Of a DNA stretch of 6,494 nucleotides, positions 1 to 6,494 are shown piece by piece. The translations under genes and the position numbers were made by a program. Source of the DNA: Candidatus Fibrimonadales bacterium (GTDB taxonomy: Bacteria; Fibrobacterota; Fibrobacteria; Fibrobacterales; Fibrobacteraceae); NCBI GenBank assembly GCA_009788135.1, contig WQSA01000082.1:3001-9494 (forward strand). Reading direction: 5' to 3'. Each line of letters begins with the position of its first letter. Within the stretch, counting starts at the first letter, position 1. Below the pieces are notes generated by a model that saw only the letters and a program-made list of their open reading frames with translations, did not search any database and was not told where the DNA came from.

Positions 1-1958
1 ACGGTAACCGCTATGTGCATATGTCCAAACGGAGTCGTTTGCCTCATGCGAATTGCGGGCAGCATTGGAGGAGTCTTTATGGGTTTGCGAGTTTTAAACT
101 CACCGGGGGTACGGGGGGCTTTCACTTCCGTTTTTTCTAGAGCCATCGGCTGGTTTTCTCGGCTGCCGTCTCGATATACGGTTACGCCCTTGCACTTTGA
201 CTCCCAAGCTTGCATATAAATTTTTTCAACATCTTCCGCTGTGGCTTCGTGAGGCAGGTTTATTGTTTTTGAAATGGAACTGTCGCAGTTTTTCTGGAAT
301 GCAGCTTGCATTTTAACATGCCATTCCGGAGCAATATCGTGAGAGCATACAAAAATTTTGCGAACATCTTCTGGAATTTCTTCTATGCCTGCCAAAGTTC
401 CCCTTTCCGCAATTTCTTCTATCAGTTCTTTGCTGTAAAAACCACGTTCCTTTGCAATTTCTTCAAATACGGGATTTATTTCAACAAGCCTTTGCCCGTC
501 CAGCACGTTGCGGAAAAAGGCAAGGCTGAACATGGGTTCAATGCCGCCGGAACAGTTGGATATAATGGAAACCGTGCCGGTTGGAGCAACGGTTGTGGTA
601 GCAGCGTTTCTCATTGGGCGCTTTTGAACAGCATCCCAAACAGAGCCTTCCCAGTTCAGAAATTTGCCGCGCTCGCTGGCCAGCCTTTCGGAAGCGGTAT
701 GGGATTCCTCGTTGATTCTCTGCATAATTCGCTCGCCAATGGAAACCGCCTGGTCGCTGTTGTAAGGAATTCCCTGTTTGTAGAGAGCGTCTGCAAAGCC
801 CATCACGCCAAGGCCAATTTTGCGGTTGCCCTTGCACATTTTGCCGATTTCCCTTATGGGATACTGGTTTACATCTATGATATTGTCTAAAAAGCGAGTT
901 GCCAAATGAATTGTTTCAACAAGCGCTTCGTGCTTGATTTCAATTTTGCCGTCATCGGTTTTATATACAAAAGCAGAGATGTTTATTGACCCCAGATTGC
1001 AAGCTTCATAAGGGAGCAGAGGTTGCTCGCCGCATGGGTTGGTGGCTTCAATTTCGCCAATATTGGGCGTTGGGTTCGCTCTGTTTATGGCATCTATGAA
1101 AATAAGCCCTGGCTCGCCTGTTTTGTGAGCGCAATCCACTATAACCCTGAAAATCTGGCGTTTTGTCCAAACTTCCGGGCGATCTTTTTCCGACAGGGCA
1201 TAGTAATCATCAACGTTGATTAGTTTTGAAATATCGTATTTGCCAGGAATCAACTGCTTTGGAATCACATAGCCTTTTTTTGTACGAGGATTGTAAACAT
1301 CGTGCGCAGAGTCTGGAGTTTCTTTGTAAGCTTGCATCCATGCATCCGGAATTTTCACGGATATGTTGAAGTTTGTAAATGCTTTAAGATCTTGCTTGGC
1401 AAAAATGAACGTGATTATGTCAGGATGGGTAATGCTCATCATGCCCATGTTTGCGCCACGCCTGAAGGCGCCTTGCTGAATGGCGTTTGTGGCCTCGGAA
1501 AGCACTTTCCAGAAGCTTATTGGGCCGCTGGTCGTGCCGCCGCTGGATTTTATGTAATCGCCGGTCGGGCGCAGTCTGTCAAACGAAAATCCTGTGCCGC
1601 CGCCGGCTTTTTGAATAATTGCGGTATTTTTGACCGTACCGAAAATGCCGTCTATGGAATCTTCTATTGGCAGAACAAAACAAGCGGAAAGCATTCCTTC
1701 TGCATTTCTGCCGGCATTCATAAGAGTTGGGCTATTTGGCAAAAAACGGCCGCTAGCCATTAAATCGTAAAATTTTTCGGTGAATTCTTCCACGACTCCG
1801 GTTTCTTGACTATAGAAAGTTTCTACAGAGGCTACAGCCTTTGCGACTCTTAAAAACAAATCTTCCGGTTTTTCTGTGCATTCGCCTTTTTCATTTTTAT
1901 GTAAGTAGCGACTTTCCAGCACTTTAAGCGCATTTTGCGTCAGGTTCAATGGCAACAT
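1..1958 (-). CDS. nrdJ: Class II (adenosylcobalamin-dependent) ribonucleotide reductase, 3' end outside window
   Basis: This enzyme reduces ribonucleotides to deoxyribonucleotides in the cytoplasm, using a thiyl radical generated from coenzyme B12, so it needs neither oxygen nor a separate radical subunit. The frame is open for 652 codons from ATG 1958-1956 to the window edge. Family motifs in order are FLPNSPTLMNAG (about residues 71-82), SACFVLP with Cys93, GGTGFSFDRLRP, NPCGEQPLLPYEACNLGS (307-324), GLGVMGFADAL, and APTGT (458-462). By family alignment, Cys309 is the thiyl-radical cysteine, Asn307 and Glu311 are catalytic, and Cys93/Cys320 are the redox pair; the 11-residue gap from Cys309 to Cys320 is the usual one. 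A charged, proline-rich linker (about 598-632) leads to the typical tail beginning LPAIRMRQTTPFG; the remaining C-terminus, where the regenerating cysteines normally lie, is outside the window. The start is supported by GGAG at 1970-1967, eight bases upstream. Identification is very secure; the symbol nrdJ follows family usage. Confidence 0.96.
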   Translation of the reverse strand, partial: MLPLNLTQNALKVLESRYLHKNEKGECTEKPEDLFLRVAKAVASVETFYSQETGVVEEFTEKFYDLMASGRFLPNSPTLMNAGRNAEGMLSACFVLPIEDSIDGIFGTVKNTAIIQKAGGGTGFSFDRLRPTGDYIKSSGGTTSGPISFWKVLSEATNAIQQGAFRRGANMGMMSITHPDIITFIFAKQDLKAFTNFNISVKIPDAWMQAYKETPDSAHDVYNPRTKKGYVIPKQLIPGKYDISKLINVDDYYALSEKDRPEVWTKRQIFRVIVDCAHKTGEPGLIFIDAINRANPTPNIGEIEATNPCGEQPLLPYEACNLGSINISAFVYKTDDGKIEIKHEALVETIHLATRFLDNIIDVNQYPIREIGKMCKGNRKIGLGVMGFADALYKQGIPYNSDQAVSIGERIMQRINEESHTASERLASERGKFLNWEGSVWDAVQKRPMRNAATTTVAPTGTVSIISNCSGGIEPMFSLAFFRNVLDGQRLVEINPVFEEIAKERGFYSKELIEEIAERGTLAGIEEIPEDVRKIFVCSHDIAPEWHVKMQAAFQKNCDSSISKTINLPHEATAEDVEKIYMQAWESKCKGVTVYRDGSRENQPMALEKTEVKAPRTPGEFKTRKPIKTPPMLPAIRMRQTTPFGHMHIAVT

Positions 1959-1969
1959 TTCTTTCTCTC

Positions 1970-1985
1970 CTACTAGATATTGGGT
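1970..1985 (-). promoter_or_regulatory. NrdR box, leader copy
   Basis: The 16-mer, on the plus strand, is ctaCTAGATATTGggt, again 9 of 10 matches to the core CwAtATaTwG. It lies at about +16 to +31 of the predicted nrdJ transcript and abuts the Shine-Dalgarno GGAG. With the copy at 2001-2016 it forms a pair on the same DNA face, three helical turns apart, as required for cooperative NrdR binding. Confidence 0.7.
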
Positions 1986-2000
1986 GTTATTGAAGTCTAA

Positions 2001-2016
2001 GCACTAAATATAGTTT
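2001..2016 (-). promoter_or_regulatory. NrdR box, promoter-proximal copy (overlaps the nrdJ -10)
   Basis: The 16-mer, written on the plus strand, is gcaCTAAATATAGttt. The core matches 9 of 10 positions of the NrdR-box core CwAtATaTwG as I know it. The site covers the -10 hexamer of the nrdJ promoter, where binding of the ATP-cone repressor NrdR would block RNA polymerase. Its core starts exactly 31 bp from that of the second box, the usual tandem spacing for NrdR sites. Confidence 0.72.
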
Positions 2017-2035
2017 TTTTTTTGCCAAATGTCAA
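2007..2035 (-). promoter_or_regulatory. sigma70-type promoter of nrdJ
   Basis: Reading the minus strand, a perfect -35 hexamer TTGACA (2035-2030) is followed after exactly 17 bases by the -10 hexamer TATATT (2012-2007). The spacer contains a run of ten A (2023-2014), which may bend the DNA. The predicted transcription start is near 2000, giving an nrdJ leader of about 40 nt. Hexamers and spacing are seen directly; activity is inferred. Confidence 0.8.
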
Positions 2036-2083
2036 GAAAAAAATTGCTTATGACGAAAAAATGACGTTCGTGTATAGAAACTT

Positions 2084-2125
2084 GCAAAAATTGGCTTTTT
2101 GCTATTACTATATTAAACCTATAAT
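2084..2125 (+). promoter_or_regulatory. Candidate celF promoter with operator-like inverted repeat
   Basis: A perfect -10 hexamer TATAAT lies at 2120-2125. Its -35 is weak (TTTTGC at 2097-2102 at 17 bp, or TTGCTA at 2099-2104 at 15 bp). An alternative pair is TTGCAA (2082-2087) with TACTAT (2106-2111), spacer 18. The inverted repeat GCAAAAA-TTGGC-TTTTTGC occupies 2084-2102, right over the candidate -35 region. This suggests a regulator site, but no known consensus was recognised. Confidence 0.45.
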
Positions 2126-2147
2126 ATTTCAAAGTAGGAGTTTGCCC

Positions 2148-2204
2148 ATGGTTCGCAAGATATCGCTTTTTCTATTCCTCGCCCTTGCTACGCTGGCTTT
2201 TGCC
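2148..2204 (+). other. Sec signal peptide of CelF
   Basis: Residues 1-19 show a basic n-region (Arg3, Lys4), a Leu/Phe/Ala-rich h-region, and an A-F-A motif before Gln20, a textbook type I signal-peptidase site. There is no Cys at the cleavage point, so it is not a lipoprotein. Confidence 0.88.
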
Positions 2205-5200
2205 CAGCGTCCGAGCCGCATAGTTGTGTACAAGTTCTTTGAAGATGCCTATAGGCAAGGCGGTTTTGATTACTCTTACGGCGGAAAAGGTTCTGCTGTG
2301 ACTTTGGATAAGACCCAGGGGTATAAATCCAACGCTTCTATTAAAATCAATCTGGACCCGAACGATTACTCAGGCTCCTCGATATGCCTTTACAACGAAA
2401 CCTTTGATTTGAGCAAATATCTGCTCGATGGCGCAGTTGAGTTTTACATAAAAGGAGCAAATGGCGGCGAACAGGCTCTTTTTGGCTTGCTGGACGAAGA
2501 GGTTAGCGATGGCAAAAAAACTCAGGTCAAGCTTCCGCTCAATAAATACGTGCAAATCACAAAAGAATGGCAACTTGTTAAAATTCCTCTCGCCGACTTC
2601 CCGGATAGAGGCTTGTATTGGGACCAGACCAAGAAAACCGAGCTTCCAGAACGCATAGATTGGAGCAAAATCGCAGAGTTTCGCATTTCCATAGACAAGG
2701 GAACCAATCCTAAGGGCTTCCAGGTGTGGGTCGATAATGTTGAAATTGTGAAAGGTACCGTGCCGGTCGCAAAACCAAAACCCAAAGTTGTTTACTGGGA
2801 TGAGAAAGAAGAAGTTATAGATGGGCCAAAAGATGCAGCCAAGCTTGACGGCAAGGCTAAAGCACTATCCAATGGCGTATTCTACAGCGATGGCATGAAA
2901 GGCTTTGGCTATGTTTACGGCGGTTTGACCGCTTTCAGAGAACAGCCTTCCAAAACGCCAGGCAACTCCAATGTAATGGCTCTTTATATGGATGACAATG
3001 AATGGTCTGGAGTAACTCTTTCCCTTGGCGATGGCAAATATATAGACCTCTCCAAAGTGCGCAATAACGGAGGCATTTACTTCTGGGTAAAGGGCAAGCA
3101 GGGCGGCGAAAAAGTGATGTTTGGCATTCTGGATAACCAGGGCAATGACATAAAAAGTCAGACCAAGCTTATCCTTCAAGATTGGGTTCCGGAACAAACC
3201 ATAACGAAAGATTGGAAATTGGTTAAAATTCCACTGAAAAGATTTTTGGATGCGGGCCTCGCATGGGATGCGAGCAAGCAGGCCGAGGTGAGAAAAGACA
3301 TAAAATGGGATAAGATTCAGGAAATTCGCTTCTCTGTTGGCAAATTTGAAAACAGGCGCGATGGAAAACCGGACCCTGTGACCATATATGTTGACCAAAT
3401 CACTTTCACCGAGAACATAGACTGGGTTGACCCCAATTCAAAATGGGAGAAGTTCAATAGCAAGGAAAAAGACTTGGTTGTTCACGACTTTGAGAACAAT
3501 CCGGCATTTGAAGCTTCGGTTGGTCCTAAATCCAGAGCCAAGTTCAATATAGGCAAAGGCAATCTGGACGGCAACTCGCTGAACATAACCGATTTCTTTG
3601 TTGGCGACTGGGTAGACATTCTGTTTGATTTTGAAAAGCGCAATGCTCCTAAGAATCTCAGCGATTGGACAAAGCACTGGGGCATAATGTTTGATATTTA
3701 CACCGACAAGCCCTGGCAGAGCATCACTGTTCAGATAGGCGATAGAGACAGAGAGCTTTTTGTAAGCAATACCGGCGGGCCAAAAGGTAGAAGCACGGTT
3801 CTCGTTCCGTTCAGCTCCTTTACAAAGTTCCCGTATTACCAGCCGCCAGAGGCCAAGCAGAACGGAGTTTTTGATTTGGACGGCGTAAAGGTTTTGGACT
3901 TTAAGCCTACCGGCGAAGGCACTTCCGGTTCCTTCCAGATAGACAATGTAAGATTGACGAATTTGCGCGAAGCTCCGAAGCCGAAAGTTGCGGCAGAAAT
4001 GGCTTTGACAATCTCCGGAGACTTTGGCAAAGTGATAAACCCATCCGTTAATCCTGATATATACGGCATTAACGCTGCATTGTGGGATGGCGATTTGCTG
4101 AAAAACGAAACTGTAACTCAGGTGAAAAGAATCAACCACGGCATAGTTCGCTATCCTGGCGGTCTCCGTGCTGATGAAGACGACTGGGAACAGGTGCTTG
4201 GCGCCAAAGACTGGATGGTTGATACCGATGAATATCTGGAATGGTGCAAAAAGTCTGGCGTAAGAGCAATGTTTACCGCAAACTTTGGCTCTGGAACTGC
4301 GGAAAAAGCAGCCAAGTGGGTTGATTACACCAACAACAAGAAAAAGGCCAATGTGATTCACTGGGAAATAGGAAACGAACTTTACGGCGATTGGCACATT
4401 CACTACGATAAGTACGGCAAAGACAAAGGCATTACTTACGGCAAGCGCGCAAGAGAGTTTATCTTGGCCATGAAGAAAGCAGATCCGAAAATCAAGGTTG
4501 GCGTTATTGGCGTGTTGGATGGAGAGTGGAATGAGAATGTTCTTAAGCAGACAGGCGATGTGGCAGATGCTATTATCATTCATCATTATCCGCAGCATTA
4601 CGGCCAGGAAAACGATTTTGCCCTGCTATCTTCGCCGCAGATATTGGAAGGCATTTACCAGCGCGTTAGGGAAACCATCAAAAAGCATTCCAAGAAAAAT
4701 CTGGAAGTCTGGCTAACAGAATGGAACAGCGTGGACTTTAATCCCGGACCGCAATCGATATCCTTGGTTAACGGTTTGTTTGTAGCAGATTACCTGGGCA
4801 TGCTTGCGAAAGTGAAAGCGGAAAGCGCTCAATACTGGGATATTCACAACGATGTAACCCCGGAAGGCGGCGATTACGGTTATCTTTCCCGCTCTTACGA
4901 TGAGCAGATTGGCGGCAACAAGCCTCGCCCGTCTTACTTCGCTTTCCAGATGGCCTCTGACGGAGTTCGCGGCAAGCTGGTTGAGTCCAATAGCGGCAAT
5001 GACAACTTGACTACGTATCTCTCGGAGAATGGCAAAAAGAAGACCTTGCTTGTTATAAACAAGAGCCCCTGGACAGCCATTAAAGGCACGCTCAAGATAC
5101 CGGGCTTTGCCGGCAAAGCGAAGGTAGAGGTTTTGTCTGCTCCGGGCAAAGATGCCAGCAAGGTTATAAAGGTAGATCCTCCAAAGGCATCTACGATGGA

Positions 5201-5264
5201 CATAAAGGATGGCACCGTGGTGACATTCCCTGTTCATTCCATAACTTTGATAACGATAGAATAA
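2148..5264 (+). CDS. celF: Secreted multimodular GH51 endoglucanase (CelF/Cel51A-like) with CBM30-like modules
   Basis: A secreted cellulase that probably cleaves beta-1,4-glucan outside the cytoplasm. The start is set at ATG 2148 because AGTAGGAG (2133-2140) sits seven bases upstream and a signal peptide follows directly: MVRK, a hydrophobic core, then AFA|QRPS with cleavage near residue 19. The 1038-aa protein has two homologous CBM30-like beta-sandwich modules (about 24-203 and 244-424), a third beta-sandwich possibly of CBM11 type (about 441-607), a clan-A GH51 catalytic domain (about 617-935), and a C-terminal beta domain (about 940-1038). Catalytic marks are IVRYPGG (666-672), the acid/base Glu744 in WEIGNE, and the nucleophile Glu858 in LTEWN. 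Size and order match the Fibrobacter succinogenes endoglucanase F as I recall it. Arabinofuranosidase is the other common GH51 activity, but the cellulose-binding modules favour endoglucanase. The gene ends at its own terminator and appears monocistronic. No extra sorting domain follows the catalytic region. Confidence 0.9.
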   Translation: MVRKISLFLFLALATLAFAQRPSRIVVYKFFEDAYRQGGFDYSYGGKGSAVTLDKTQGYKSNASIKINLDPNDYSGSSICLYNETFDLSKYLLDGAVEFYIKGANGGEQALFGLLDEEVSDGKKTQVKLPLNKYVQITKEWQLVKIPLADFPDRGLYWDQTKKTELPERIDWSKIAEFRISIDKGTNPKGFQVWVDNVEIVKGTVPVAKPKPKVVYWDEKEEVIDGPKDAAKLDGKAKALSNGVFYSDGMKGFGYVYGGLTAFREQPSKTPGNSNVMALYMDDNEWSGVTLSLGDGKYIDLSKVRNNGGIYFWVKGKQGGEKVMFGILDNQGNDIKSQTKLILQDWVPEQTITKDWKLVKIPLKRFLDAGLAWDASKQAEVRKDIKWDKIQEIRFSVGKFENRRDGKPDPVTIYVDQITFTENIDWVDPNSKWEKFNSKEKDLVVHDFENNPAFEASVGPKSRAKFNIGKGNLDGNSLNITDFFVGDWVDILFDFEKRNAPKNLSDWTKHWGIMFDIYTDKPWQSITVQIGDRDRELFVSNTGGPKGRSTVLVPFSSFTKFPYYQPPEAKQNGVFDLDGVKVLDFKPTGEGTSGSFQIDNVRLTNLREAPKPKVAAEMALTISGDFGKVINPSVNPDIYGINAALWDGDLLKNETVTQVKRINHGIVRYPGGLRADEDDWEQVLGAKDWMVDTDEYLEWCKKSGVRAMFTANFGSGTAEKAAKWVDYTNNKKKANVIHWEIGNELYGDWHIHYDKYGKDKGITYGKRAREFILAMKKADPKIKVGVIGVLDGEWNENVLKQTGDVADAIIIHHYPQHYGQENDFALLSSPQILEGIYQRVRETIKKHSKKNLEVWLTEWNSVDFNPGPQSISLVNGLFVADYLGMLAKVKAESAQYWDIHNDVTPEGGDYGYLSRSYDEQIGGNKPRPSYFAFQMASDGVRGKLVESNSGNDNLTTYLSENGKKKTLLVINKSPWTAIKGTLKIPGFAGKAKVEVLSAPGKDASKVIKVDPPKASTMDIKDGTVVTFPVHSITLITIE
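2217..3419 (+). repeat. Tandem duplicated CBM30-like modules within celF
   Basis: The two copies encode about 180 residues each (24-203 and 244-424), separated by a linker rich in Lys, Pro and acidic residues. They align clearly at protein level: EFYIKGANGGEQALFGLLD against YFWVKGKQGGEKVMFGILD, and EWQLVKIPLADF against DWKLVKIPLKRF. Each ends with a VWVDN/IYVDQ strand. The DNA copies have diverged, so the duplication is old. Assignment to CBM30 rests on recalled family knowledge, including reported cellulose binding by the N-terminal module of F. succinogenes CelF. Confidence 0.8.
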
Positions 5265-5270
5265 TTTAAC

Positions 5271-5293
5271 GGGGGGAGGTTCCCCCCTTTTTT
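5271..5293 (+). terminator. Rho-independent terminator of celF
   Basis: Six G residues (5271-5276) pair with six C residues (5282-5287) around a five-base AGGTT loop, and a possible extra A-T pair tightens the loop. Six T residues follow (5288-5293). It begins six bases after the celF stop codon and ends only eight bases before the next start codon. Confidence 0.9.
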
Positions 5294-5301
5294 ATGTAAG
5301 A

Positions 5302-6494
5302 ATGAGTTACTTGCAATCTGCATTAATTTGGGTATTAGATTTTTTTTATAGCTTAACTGGCAGCTACGGAATATCTTTGATTTTGCTATCTGCCTTTGTG
5401 AGCGCGGTTCTTGCGCCGTTTTATTATTTAACAGGAATTCTGGAAGGAAAGGAACGCGCTATAAAGCAGAGACTGGATTTTTTTATTGACAAAATAAATA
5501 CGATAAAAAATGACAAAATAAAACACCTGCAGTTAAAGGAACTTTACACGGCGTTTTCTTATTATCCGTTTTATTCGCTCCGCTCGCTGGCCAGCCTGTT
5601 TATACAAATTCCAATGCTGTTTGCCGCTTATGAGGTGCTGACTAAAAAACCGCTTAACGGAGAAGCCTTTCTCTTTGTGAGGGATTTGGGCAAGCCGGAC
5701 TTTTTGCTGTTTGACACCAATTTGCTTCCGATAATAATGACCGTAATAAATGTGGCTTCTGTGTTTATATCTTCGCAAGCGGGCAGCAAAGAACGCAGGC
5801 AAGGCATTTTTATAGCGATGGTATTTTTTGTTCTGCTGTATAATTCAAACGCTGCGCTTTTGATATATTGGACTTTCAACCAATTGTTCAGCTTTATAAG
5901 ATATGTATTGGTTTTTAAGGCAAAGAATTTGACGATGCCCAAAATTTCGCTGCGAGGACTTTTTCTCCCCAAGCCAAAACTTATCAACATCGCTTTTGTT
6001 CTTGCGGCAGCGGCGTTCCCGGCCACTTTAATTTACAAGCTGAATACTATTTATTTTGTGGGCCACGATTTGCAAGTGTATGTTGCGATTTTGCTCGCCA
6101 TGTCGCTGGCATTTGCATTGTTATTCAAGTACTGGATTGGAGCAGCCTTAATCCTTTCCCTGATGTTTTTTCCCATGCTCAGGGATATGGCAAATGTTAT
6201 GCCAAGTTATTGGACTGCCAGGTTTGTGTGTACCTTTGTATTCTTTTATTTTGTTTATTTCTTTTCTGCCCAAAAATACGCTTTAATGATATTTTTTGCC
6301 TGCACAACCATTTACTGCGCAGTTTTCATAGAAAGAACCATAAGCCAACCGAATGAGTTTACCGCAACGGAAATTCCACAGGAATTGCTGGAGCTCAAGC
6401 TCAAAGACAGTTCAAGCATTTACCTGTTTATGCACGATTCTTACCCGCACAAGGACTATGCACAGCATTTTGCTCTTCCTGATTATGATGAATT
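5302..6494 (+). CDS. YidC/Oxa1-like polytopic membrane protein fused to a sulfatase-like domain, 3' end outside window
   Basis: The frame is open for 397 codons from ATG 5302 to the window edge. Residues 1-208 resemble the YidC/Oxa1 insertase core: a first helix after LTGSYG (about 23-47), a charged cytoplasmic hairpin (48-85), SLFIQIPMLFAAYEVL (98-113), RDLGKPD (127-133, compare DLSAPD in YidC), LLPIIMTVIN (141-150), and AALLIYWTFNQLFSFIRY (184-201). About four more membrane helices follow (roughly 228-246, 258-293, 304-322, 325-343). A non-membrane segment then reaches SIYLFMHDSYPHKDY (372-386), which resembles the first strand and metal-binding Asp (here Asp379) of sulfatase/phosphoethanolamine-transferase-type enzymes of the alkaline phosphatase superfamily. 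The conserved groove Arg of YidC is replaced by Ser34. No good Shine-Dalgarno is present at normal spacing. Function is unknown; envelope polymer modification or assembly is a guess. Confidence 0.75.
   Translation, partial: MSYLQSALIWVLDFFYSLTGSYGISLILLSAFVSAVLAPFYYLTGILEGKERAIKQRLDFFIDKINTIKNDKIKHLQLKELYTAFSYYPFYSLRSLASLFIQIPMLFAAYEVLTKKPLNGEAFLFVRDLGKPDFLLFDTNLLPIIMTVINVASVFISSQAGSKERRQGIFIAMVFFVLLYNSNAALLIYWTFNQLFSFIRYVLVFKAKNLTMPKISLRGLFLPKPKLINIAFVLAAAAFPATLIYKLNTIYFVGHDLQVYVAILLAMSLAFALLFKYWIGAALILSLMFFPMLRDMANVMPSYWTARFVCTFVFFYFVYFFSAQKYALMIFFACTTIYCAVFIERTISQPNEFTATEIPQELLELKLKDSSSIYLFMHDSYPHKDYAQHFALPDYDE

Noticed and set aside
538..837. Possible frameshift or second minus-strand gene inside nrdJ
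   Set aside because: The 99-codon frame is an alternative reading of nrdJ. The nrdJ frame itself is continuous here through GLGVMGFADAL and APTGT.
306..1763. Plus-strand open frames at 306-890, 1023-1223 and 1302-1763
   Set aside because: They lie antisense to nrdJ, whose minus-strand frame is uninterrupted and carries all ribonucleotide reductase motifs.
2022..2147. A 42-residue N-terminal extension of CelF from an upstream ATG at 2022
   Set aside because: It would run across the promoter region, has no Shine-Dalgarno, and would bury the signal peptide; ATG 2148 has AGTAGGAG at ideal spacing and is followed directly by the signal peptide.
1959..2147. Cobalamin riboswitch upstream of the B12-dependent reductase
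   Set aside because: The predicted leader is only about 40 nt and the whole intergenic region 189 bp, shared with a divergent gene; no B12-box or multi-hairpin structure was seen.
3438..4598. A 386-codon open frame antisense to celF
   Set aside because: It is a shadow of the celF coding frame: no ribosome binding site, no recognisable motifs, and the opposite strand encodes the GH51 catalytic domain.
4016..4952. GH51 domain read as an alpha-L-arabinofuranosidase
   Set aside because: The catalytic motifs alone cannot exclude it, but the secreted form, multiple cellulose-type binding modules and overall match to Fibrobacter endoglucanase F make endoglucanase more likely.

Overview
The window looks like chromosomal DNA from a Gram-negative anaerobic cellulose degrader, most likely a member of Fibrobacterota (Fibrobacter or a close relative). 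The main reason is the central gene. Its architecture (signal peptide, two CBM30-like modules, a third beta-sandwich module, GH51 catalytic domain, 1038 aa) matches what I remember of the cellulose-binding endoglucanase F (CelF/Cel51A) of Fibrobacter succinogenes. The coenzyme-B12-dependent ribonucleotide reductase next to it fits an anaerobe. The organism call is inferred from protein architecture, not from a database search.

Layout: (1) 1-1958, minus strand: most of nrdJ, a class II ribonucleotide reductase, with its C-terminal end cut off by the window start. (2) 1959-2147: a divergent intergenic region. On the nrdJ side it holds a near-consensus sigma70 promoter and a pair of NrdR-box-like sites 31 bp apart. 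On the cellulase side it holds a candidate promoter with an inverted repeat. (3) 2148-5264, plus strand: celF. (4) 5271-5293: a strong Rho-independent terminator. (5) 5302-window end, plus strand: a polytopic membrane protein with a YidC/Oxa1-like N-terminal half, more membrane helices, and the first strand of what looks like a sulfatase/phosphatase-type (alkaline phosphatase superfamily) extracytoplasmic domain. It is cut off by the window end.

The three genes do not look like one pathway. nrdJ is housekeeping DNA-precursor synthesis, probably under NrdR control. celF is a secreted plant-polysaccharide hydrolase, apparently monocistronic. The third gene is the least explained item: it lacks the conserved groove arginine expected of a working YidC insertase, and it appears fused to a hydrolase domain. 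No RNA genes, mobile elements or CRISPR arrays were seen. All stretches longer than 300 bases are covered by genes.
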